Below, piece after piece: positions 58,471 through 64,000 of a DNA stretch of 64,000 bases. The stretch covers positions 26,246 through 90,245 of the forward strand of contig NZ_LLXV01000049.1 in the NCBI RefSeq assembly GCF_001431665.1. The letters are read 5' to 3'. The first letter of the stretch is position 1; the number at the start of each line of letters is the position of its first letter. Source of the DNA: Stenotrophomonas beteli (lineage in GTDB: Bacteria > Pseudomonadota > Gammaproteobacteria > Xanthomonadales > Xanthomonadaceae). The translations under genes and the position numbers were made by a program. The notes beneath the pieces are model-generated. The model was given only the letters and a program-made list of their open reading frames with translations, was not told the origin of the DNA and did not search any database.

Positions 58471-58914
58471 TTACTCGATGCCCGGACCGAATTTCAGTTC
58501 CGTGCCGTCCTTGAGCTTGAGCTTCTCGGCCTGGCCGGCGTTGAGTTCCAGAACGTACCGCGCCGGGCCGCCGCTGGGGTAGGGCGGGCACATGTCACCG
58601 GCCGAGCACGGGGGCACGTCGCGCTGCTGGCTCACCAGCCTGCGCTCGTTGTCGAAGTACAGGATGTCCAGCGCGATCCTGGTGTTCTTCATCCAGTACG
58701 CCTGCATTTCCTCGCGGTCGTGGATGAACAGCATGCCGTGGTCGGCCGCCATCTGGTCGCGGAACATCAGCCCGCGCGCGCGGGTCTCGTCATTGGTAGC
58801 CAGCTCGACGTGGTAGCGGGCGCCATCGAGCTCGACCCAGTGGCGGGCCGCATCGGTGGCGCAGCCGGCCAGCGCCAGCAATGGAAGCATCAGCAGCGAA
58901 CGCAACAGCGACAT
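58471..58914 (-). CDS. DUF192-family lipoprotein
   Basis: A 147-residue exported protein: signal peptide with lipobox LALAGC (Cys18), then the DUF192 domain (VELATNDETRARGLMFRDQMAADHGMLFIHDREEMQAYWMKNTRIALDILYFD). The family is common and of unknown function. It is 21 bp downstream of rpiA on the same strand, probably co-transcribed. Confidence 0.88.
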   Translation of the reverse strand: MSLLRSLLMLPLLALAGCATDAARHWVELDGARYHVELATNDETRARGLMFRDQMAADHGMLFIHDREEMQAYWMKNTRIALDILYFDNERRLVSQQRDVPPCSAGDMCPPYPSGGPARYVLELNAGQAEKLKLKDGTELKFGPGIE

Positions 58915-58935
58915 CGTCAGGATCCTTCAGAAGGG

Positions 58936-59583
58936 TCAGAGCACGATCGGCGGTTCGCCGCCGACGATCACCACATCGGCGCGACGGCGCGCGAACAGGC
59001 CCACGCAGACCACGCCGGGCAGCTGGTTGAGCTCACGCTCCAGCTTTTCCGGATCGGTGATCTGCAGGTTGTGGATGTCCAGGATCTGGTTGCCGTTGTC
59101 GGTGACCACGCCTTCGCGCCAGGTCGGCTGGCCGCCGGTCATGTCGCGGATCTGGCGGGCGACCAGGCTGCGCGCCATCGGGATCACTTCCACCGGCAGC
59201 GGGAATTTGCCGAGCACCGGCACCTGCTTGCTCGGGTCGACGATGCAGATGAAGCGCTCGCTGGCCTCGGCGATGATCTTCTCGCGGGTCAGCGCGGCGC
59301 CACCGCCCTTGATCAGGCACTTGTTCGGATCGCACTCATCAGCGCCGTCCACGTACAGCGACAGGTTGCCGCTGTGGTTCAGCTCGATCACTTCGATACC
59401 GTGCTGCTTCAGCCGCGCGGTGCTCTGCTCGGAGCTGGACACGGCACCCTTGATGCGGTGCTGGATGCGGGCCAGGGCATCGATGAAATAGGCCACGGTG
59501 GAACCGGTGCCGACACCGACGATCATGCCGTCTTCAACGTACTCGATGGCTTTCTCGGCGGCCAGGCGCTTGGCTTCGGACAT
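58936..59583 (-). CDS. rpiA: Ribose-5-phosphate isomerase A
   Basis: Interconverts ribose 5-phosphate and ribulose 5-phosphate in the pentose phosphate pathway. 215 residues with [32 protein letters not shown], and catalytic [12 protein letters not shown]. Start 59583 ([12 protein letters not shown]) is usual; it lies 23 bp after the EVE gene, on the same strand. Confidence 0.97.
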   Translation of the reverse strand: MSEAKRLAAEKAIEYVEDGMIVGVGTGSTVAYFIDALARIQHRIKGAVSSSEQSTARLKQHGIEVIELNHSGNLSLYVDGADECDPNKCLIKGGGAALTREKIIAEASERFICIVDPSKQVPVLGKFPLPVEVIPMARSLVARQIRDMTGGQPTWREGVVTDNGNQILDIHNLQITDPEKLERELNQLPGVVCVGLFARRRADVVIVGGEPPIVL

Positions 59584-59606
59584 GGGAAGAACTCTCAGGC
59601 AGGGAA

Positions 59607-60082
<476 letters not shown>

Positions 60083-60086
<4 letters not shown>

Positions 60087-60676
60087 GCGTTCACGGGGGC
60101 AGCGGAGGGGAGCAGGGTGCCGTCTTCGGTGCAGATCGCATCCACCGGCACGTCCCACGACGCCACCGGCAAGGACTCGACCTGCTGCACCGCGAACGCA
60201 GCACCGACCAGCCAGGGCGGCGCCGGCCGGTCGTGGCGGAAGGCGAAGCTGCGATCATACCAGCCACCCCCCATGCCCAGCCGCCTGCACTGCGTGTCGA
60301 AGCCCACCAGCGGGGTCACCACCAGCGCCATCTGCGCCGGTTCCAGCGTGTCTTCCAGCGCCACATCGGGTTCGGGAATGCCGTAGCGGTTGCTGGTCAG
60401 CGGCTGCCCGGGCCGCCACGGCGCGAAGCGCAGCACGTCGCCGGCCAGCACCGGCAGGCAGTAGGTGAGGCCTTCGGGCAGTTGCAGCTGCCAGCGGTGC
60501 AGGGCGATTTCGCCATCCAGCGCCCAGTAGCCGGCCACGGCACCGGTGCGCGGGGCGAACGGCAGGGCGAGCAGGGCCTCGGCAAGCGATTCGGCGGCGG
60601 CGATGCGCGCAGCGGCGGAAAGGTCGCGGCGGCGTTGCCGCAGGTCGTGGCGCAGGGCCTGGCGCGGGTCGGTCAT
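60083..60676 (-). CDS. ygfA: 5-formyltetrahydrofolate cyclo-ligase
   Basis: ATP-dependent conversion of 5-formyl-THF to 5,10-methenyl-THF. 197 residues, the usual length; substrate/ATP features RQRRRDL at the N-terminus, and [20 protein letters not shown] near the C-terminus. It lies directly downstream of the 6S RNA gene, as in E. coli (ssrS-ygfA), and is probably transcribed by read-through of it. Confidence 0.95.
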
Positions 60677-60720
60677 GGCAGCGTGCGGCAAGGAACAGCC
60701 GCCATTGTGCCGCAAAGAAC

Positions 60721-60749
60721 AAGGGCGACGCCCGAAGACGCCGCCCTTG
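60721..60749 (-). terminator. Terminator after 6S RNA
   Basis: On the minus strand AAGGGCGGCGTC-TTC-GGGCGTCGCCCTT is followed by GTTCTTT. It ends the 6S RNA transcription unit, 45 bp before the 5-FCL ligase start; some read-through is expected. Confidence 0.75.
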
Positions 60750-60757
60750 CTGGAATA

Positions 60758-60948
60758 TTGCATTCTCCGCAATGTCGATGCATGCGAAACGACCTTGAAC
60801 CCGGGGGCTCAAGTGGGAACGCTGGAGAACCATCGGGCTTCCCGCTACAAGGCGGACCTGCACTCCCGGCGCTGTCGCGCTCCCGGTGTCGTTCTTAAGG
60901 GACAAGGCGAATGTTTGCACATGCCGTCGAGTACCGCAGAGAACGCGT
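60758..60948 (-). ncRNA. ssrS: 6S RNA
   Basis: A ~190 nt minus-strand RNA between zapA and the 5-FCL ligase gene, the synteny seen in gammaproteobacteria. The two ends pair as the terminal stem (TTCTCTGCGGT with ATTGCGGAGAA), and the 3' region has the CACTTGAGCC...GGTTCAAGGTCG hairpin typical of 6S. A TATAAT -10 box lies at 60953..60958. It should bind the sigma-70 holoenzyme in stationary phase. The exact 5' end is uncertain by a few bases. Confidence 0.87.
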
Positions 60949-60952
60949 GGCC

Positions 60953-60958
60953 ATTATA
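60953..60958 (-). promoter_or_regulatory. -10 box of the 6S RNA gene
   Basis: A consensus TATAAT on the minus strand, placed to start transcription at about 60946-60948, just before the terminal stem of the 6S RNA. Confidence 0.75.
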
Positions 60959-61021
60959 GCCAGCGCGCCGGATCTGGAAAGGCCGTTCGTCGGCAACAGT
61001 CCGTGCCAATTCAGATATGCG

Positions 61022-61099
61022 AAAAGGGGACGGAGGGGATTAAGACGTTTCCGGCACGGGAGGGGCGAATGCGCCTTAATTCCCTCCGTCCCCTTTTTC
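61022..61099. repeat. GGGGACGGAGGGGATTAAG inverted-repeat element, copy 2
   Basis: About 78 bp with arms AAAAGGGGACGGAGGGG ATTAAG and complement (one mismatch: ATTCCCTCC), but a shorter, unrelated centre compared with the copy at 40944. It sits between the 6S RNA promoter and the zapA stop, whose TAG begins at its edge. Confidence 0.8.
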
Positions 61100-61395
61100 T
61101 AGGGGGTGCCGTCGATCGCACGGTCCAGGCGCCGGTTCAGGTCGGCCAGGGTCTGCTGCAGGGCGACCGCCTGGCGGGCGTTCTCGTCGCGCAGCAGCTG
61201 CAGTTCGTGAGCCAGGTTCAACGCCGCCAGTACGGCGACGCGATCGACCGCGGCCATGCGGTTGCTGCCACGGATCTCGCGCATGCGCGCATCGAGCAGG
61301 CGCGCGGCGGCCATCAGGCTGTCGCGTTCATCGCTGCCGACGCCCACCGTGTATTCACGATCGAGGATGCGGACACTGACCGGTTCGGCGCTCAT
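61099..61395 (-). CDS. zapA: Cell division protein ZapA
   Basis: A 98-residue FtsZ-ring stabiliser: SVRILDREYTVGVGSDERDSLMAAARLLDARMREIRG at the N-terminus and a C-terminal coiled coil (AALNLAHELQLLRDENARQAVALQQTLADLNRRLDRA). It overlaps the preceding coiled-coil gene by 4 bp (ATGA). The arrangement zapA-ssrS-5-FCL ligase is conserved. Confidence 0.93.
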   Translation of the reverse strand: MSAEPVSVRILDREYTVGVGSDERDSLMAAARLLDARMREIRGSNRMAAVDRVAVLAALNLAHELQLLRDENARQAVALQQTLADLNRRLDRAIDGTP

Positions 61396-61613
61396 GTGTG
61401 CTGCTCCAGGGATTTGAGCCGGCTGATCATTGCTTCCACCCGCGAGCGCGCCTGCTCATTCTTGGCCAGCAGCGTGGAACGCTCGGCCACCAGCTGTTCC
61501 TGCTGGTGGCGCAGGCTGCGATTCTCCTCGGCCAGGCGCTGGTTGCGTTCGAGCAACGCTTCCACGCGGGCGGCGAAGTCCTGCAGCTGGGCGAGGGGAT
61601 CGGCGGGTTCCAT
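61392..61613 (-). CDS. Small coiled-coil protein (TIGR02449/ZapB-like)
   Basis: A 73-residue protein that is almost entirely a coiled coil (LAQLQDFAARVEALLERNQRLAEENRSLRHQQEQLVAERSTLLAKNEQARSRVEAMISRLKSLEQ). It is translationally coupled to zapA and probably works with it at the division ring, by analogy to ZapB; that is inference. Confidence 0.85.
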   Translation of the reverse strand: MEPADPLAQLQDFAARVEALLERNQRLAEENRSLRHQQEQLVAERSTLLAKNEQARSRVEAMISRLKSLEQHT

Positions 61614-61766
61614 GCGGGCACGATAGGCAAGCGGGGTGAGGGCGGTCAAGCGCTGTCGCAGCAAGGCTGGACGGCCACAGGGAGGATGCCGCCGGGTTGC
61701 TACACTACCGGGTCTGACGGGCGCGCGCGTGCGCGCTCCGGGTTTCCTTTCCGAACGAGCCGCACG

Positions 61767-62315
61767 ATGACCGAACTTCCCTCCGTCGACGACGTTTCCC
61801 GCGCCAGCCAGGAACTGGGCCTGGGCGCCACTGCTGCCGAGCTGCACGGCGCACTGTGTGGCTGGCTGGCCGCCGGTGGTGCCCCCGGCAATGACTGGCC
61901 GGCGCGTGTGCTGGCTGACGACAACCTGCCGCCGGTGGCCGCTGACAGCGTGCTGGGGCGGCTGCTGCAGGCCACCATCAAGCAGCTGGAGGACCGCGAT
62001 TTCGCCTTTGAGCTGCTGCTGACCGACAACGATGACGTGTCCGCGCAGGCCGATGCCATGTTCAGCTGGACCCGCTCGTTCCTCGGTGGCTTTGGCCTGG
62101 GCAGTGGCGGCAATCGCCCGGCCCTGTCTGAAGAGGGCGAGGAAGCGCTGACCGACATGGCCAGCCTGGCGCGTGCCTCCAGCGAGGATTTCGAGGCCGG
62201 TGGCGAAGATGACGACGAAGCGCTGTCGGAGATCGAGGAATTCATCCGCGTGGCGGTGCTGCTGCTGCACGGCGACGTGGTGCTGGCCTCGCGCCATCGC
62301 CAGCGCCTGAACTGA
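61767..62315 (+). CDS. UPF0149 (YgfB/YecA) family protein
   Basis: A 182-residue acidic cytoplasmic protein: ASQELGLGATAAELHGALCGWLAAGG, FSWTRSFLGGFGLGSG and an acidic C-terminus (SEIEEFIRVAVLLLHGDVV). It precedes pepP with a TGATG stop/start overlap, as in many gammaproteobacteria (ygfB-pepP). Biochemical role uncertain. It is divergent from the coiled-coil/zapA pair. Confidence 0.92.
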   Translation: MTELPSVDDVSRASQELGLGATAAELHGALCGWLAAGGAPGNDWPARVLADDNLPPVAADSVLGRLLQATIKQLEDRDFAFELLLTDNDDVSAQADAMFSWTRSFLGGFGLGSGGNRPALSEEGEEALTDMASLARASSEDFEAGGEDDDEALSEIEEFIRVAVLLLHGDVVLASRHRQRLN

Positions 62316-63643
62316 TGGATATCAAGCAGCGCACCGGCATTGCGGCCGGCGAATACAAGCGTCGCCGCCGCCAGCTGATGGACATGGCCGGCGAGGATGC
62401 GATCCTGGTGCTGCCTGCCGCGGCCGAGAAGGTGCGCAGCCTGGATACCCATTATCCGTACCGGCAGGATTCGGACTTCCAGTACCTGAGCGGCTTCCCG
62501 GAGCCGGAAGCGGTGCTGGTGCTGATCCCGGGCCGCCGTCATGGCGAGGCCATCCTGTTCTGCCGCGAGCGCGATGCCGAGCGCGAGGCCTGGGACGGCA
62601 GCCGTGCCGGCCAGGAGGGCGCGGTGGCGCAGTACGGCATGGACGATGCCTACCCGATCGACGATCTGGACGACATCCTGCCGGGCCTGCTGGAGGGCCG
62701 TTCGCGGGTCTACTACCACTTCGGCCGCGATGCCGACTTCGACCTGAAGCTGATCGGCTGGGTCAACCGCGTGCGTTCGCAGGTGCGCCACGGTGCGCAG
62801 CCGCCGCACGAGTTCCTGGAACTGGGCCACCTGCTGCACGAGCAGCGCCTGTTCAAGTCCGGTGCGGAAGTGGCACTGATGCACCACGCCGCGCAGATCA
62901 GCGTGCGCGCGCATCTGGCGGCAATGAAGGCGGCGAAGGCGGGCATCCACGAATACGAACTGCAGGCCGAGCTGGAGCGCGTGTTCCGCGCCAACGATGC
63001 GGTACCCGCGTACTGCAGCATCGTCGGCGCCGGCCGCAACGCTTGCATCCTGCATTACCGCGACAACAACGCACGTTCGCGTGATGGCGAACTGGTGCTG
63101 ATCGATGCCGGTGCCGAGTACCGTGGCTACGCCAGCGACATCACCCGAACCTTCCCGGTGAACGGCCGTTTCAATGCCGAGCAGCGCGCGCTGCACGACC
63201 TGGTCGGCGATGCGCAGGCTGCGGCGCTGGCCCAGGCCAAGCCGGGCGTGCCGTACGAGGCCGGCCACCTCGCCGCGGTGCAGACCCTGACCGAAGGTCT
63301 GCTGCGGCTGGGCCTGCTGAAGGGCACGCTGGAAAAGAACCTGTCCGAAGGCCTGTACCAGCGCTTCTACCGGCACAAGACCGGGCACTGGATCGGCATG
63401 GACGTGCACGACGTGGGCGACTACCGCCTGGCCGGTGACTCGCGTCTTCTGGAGCCGGGCATGGCCTTCACCATCGAGCCGGGGCTGTACATCGGCGTGG
63501 ACGACACCACGGTGGAACCGCGCTGGCGCGGTATCGGCATCCGCACCGAGGATGACGTGCTGATCACCGATGACGGCCATCGCGTGCTGACCGAAGGCCT
63601 GGCGCGCAGCGCCGACGAGATCGAAGCGGTGATGGCGGGGTAA
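62315..63643 (+). CDS. pepP: Xaa-Pro aminopeptidase (proline aminopeptidase II)
   Basis: A cytoplasmic Mn-dependent peptidase removing N-terminal residues before proline. 442 residues: N-terminal aminopeptidase-P domain (RRRQLMDMAGEDAILVLPAA ... YPYRQDSDFQYLSGFPEPEAV) and the pita-bread catalytic domain with metal ligands in LIDAGAEYRGYASDITRTFPVNG, the HKTGHWIGMDVHDVG segment, FTIEPGLYI and GIGIRTEDDVL. It is complete and is coupled to the UPF0149 gene. Confidence 0.97.
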   Translation: MDIKQRTGIAAGEYKRRRRQLMDMAGEDAILVLPAAAEKVRSLDTHYPYRQDSDFQYLSGFPEPEAVLVLIPGRRHGEAILFCRERDAEREAWDGSRAGQEGAVAQYGMDDAYPIDDLDDILPGLLEGRSRVYYHFGRDADFDLKLIGWVNRVRSQVRHGAQPPHEFLELGHLLHEQRLFKSGAEVALMHHAAQISVRAHLAAMKAAKAGIHEYELQAELERVFRANDAVPAYCSIVGAGRNACILHYRDNNARSRDGELVLIDAGAEYRGYASDITRTFPVNGRFNAEQRALHDLVGDAQAAALAQAKPGVPYEAGHLAAVQTLTEGLLRLGLLKGTLEKNLSEGLYQRFYRHKTGHWIGMDVHDVGDYRLAGDSRLLEPGMAFTIEPGLYIGVDDTTVEPRWRGIGIRTEDDVLITDDGHRVLTEGLARSADEIEAVMAG

Positions 63644-63718
63644 GGGGGTTCGGCAGGGCTTGCAGCCCTGCACCTGCTACACGCCAGAGCAACAGCAACA
63701 GCGGGCTATCCGTGGGAT

Positions 63719-63820
63719 GGCGGGGCACTGCCGGTTTGCGGGGACGCCGTAAACCCGTCCATGGGGGCTTGGTCGCGGCATCCATGCCGCTCACACCCCG
63801 CAAACCCACAGTACCCCGCC
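63719..63820. repeat. About 100 bp three-hairpin repeat, copy 3
   Basis: Outer arms of 25 bp (GGCGGGGCACTGCCGGTTTG... with complement at 63796-63820), inner hairpins GGACG/CGTCC and GCGGCATCCATGCCGC. Same core as 14740 and 15041, but different arms. It lies in the 357 bp after pepP, where I see only repeats. Confidence 0.75.
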
Positions 63821-63844
63821 TTCGACAGGTTCACGCGGCTGTTG

Positions 63845-63868
63845 GTAGGTGTCGACCTTGGTCGACAC
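63845..63868. repeat. SMAG/REP element
   Basis: GTAGGTGTCGACC-TT-GGTCGACAC, a GTAG-headed perfect palindrome. Confidence 0.8.
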
Positions 63869-63894
63869 ATCTGTGAGATATCGAATGAAATTCC

Positions 63895-63932
63895 GGGGTC
63901 AGATCCGTTTTCCTTCGGCAAACGGATCTGAT
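63895..63932. repeat. GGGGTC palindrome, copy 7 (degenerate 3' arm)
   Basis: GGGGTCAGATCCGTTTTCC-TTC-GGCAAACGGATCTGATAC; the last bases of the right arm have changed, so this copy is decaying. Confidence 0.75.
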
Positions 63933-63971
63933 ACAGCGCGCTGTGCCAACAGATCGCACAAACATGTCGAA

Positions 63972-64000
63972 GGCGGGGAGGCTCGGGTGGCGGGAGTGAC
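63972..64000. repeat. Possible start of a fourth three-hairpin repeat (cut by window end)
   Basis: GGCGGGGAGGCTCGGGTGGC resembles the left arm of the copy at 15041 (GGCGGGGAGGGGGGCGATGG) and has a similar preceding context. The rest lies outside the window, so this is tentative. Confidence 0.3.

Noticed and set aside
60780..60850. 6S RNA on the plus strand, because CCTTGAACC...GGCTCAAG also reads well in that direction
   Set aside because: The hairpin is near-palindromic. The TATAAT box, the terminal stem, the terminator and the zapA/5-FCL gene order all fit the minus strand.

Overview
This window looks like chromosome from a Stenotrophomonas species, most likely the S. maltophilia complex (Xanthomonadaceae). 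The evidence is the high GC content and matching codon use, gene orders typical of the family (ilvCGM-ilvA-leuACDB; zapA-ssrS-5-FCL ligase; thiE-hemL beside a divergent rubredoxin gene) and many short palindromes that begin with GTAG, the hallmark of the SMAG/REP repeats of S. maltophilia. I see no prophage, transposase, CRISPR array, tRNA or rRNA gene. It reads as core chromosome sprinkled with small palindromic repeats.

Layout. 0-2.6 kb: the end of an RND efflux pump gene, a LysR regulator and a divergent SDR oxidoreductase. 2.6-12.7 kb: one minus-strand branched-chain amino acid operon, ilvC-ilvG-ilvM-ilvA-leuA-methyltransferase-leuC-leuD-leuB, preceded by an attenuation leader. 13-19 kb: periplasmic gamma-glutamyltransferase, a BCCT transporter, and thiC under a TPP riboswitch. 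19-26 kb: an ion-channel-like membrane protein, a membrane-anchored winged-helix/beta-propeller sensor, and an AraC regulator followed by a TonB-dependent receptor. 26-29.4 kb: an HDOD protein, soluble pyrophosphatase and two tandem six-cysteine exported paralogues. 29.5-37.6 kb: a haem/iron island made of an ECF sigma factor, FecR-type anti-sigma factor, STN-domain TonB-dependent receptor, haem oxygenase, YbaN protein and a private exbB-exbD-tonB set. 37.6-45 kb: H+-pumping pyrophosphatase, PPi-type phosphofructokinase, adenylate kinase and Mpl. 45-55 kb: a DedA/PAP2/LssY membrane protein, a small kinase, lipoproteins, an HSDL2-like SDR, a potassium-channel-like protein, argD, a HAD hydrolase and azurin. 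55-64 kb: hemL, thiE, rubredoxin, a SirB1-like protein, rpiA, an EVE protein, 5-FCL ligase, 6S RNA, zapA, a coiled-coil protein, a UPF0149 protein and pepP.

The most notable finding is the leader of the ilv-leu operon. A 42-codon leader ORF (12527..12655, minus) carries the uninterrupted run Ile-Leu-Val-Leu-Val-Leu-Ile written partly in codons rare for this genome. Eight bases of it are exactly complementary to the 5' arm of a strong intrinsic terminator just downstream. Between that terminator and ilvC lies a second short ORF rich in threonine (THTTTT), whose stop codon abuts a second hairpin followed by a U-tract. The window may therefore hold a tandem attenuator, with the first unit reading branched-chain aminoacyl-tRNAs and the second possibly threonine, the substrate of IlvA in the same operon. 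The second unit is speculative.

Other points worth attention are a SAM methyltransferase embedded between leuA and leuC; several repeat families (SMAG/REP; 36-41 bp GGGGTC palindromes; about 100 bp three-hairpin elements; GGGGACGGAGGGGATTAAG inverted-repeat elements), some of whose GTAG heads supply host-gene stop codons; and a perfect inverted repeat upstream of the haem-island sigma factor gene that could be a Fur operator.
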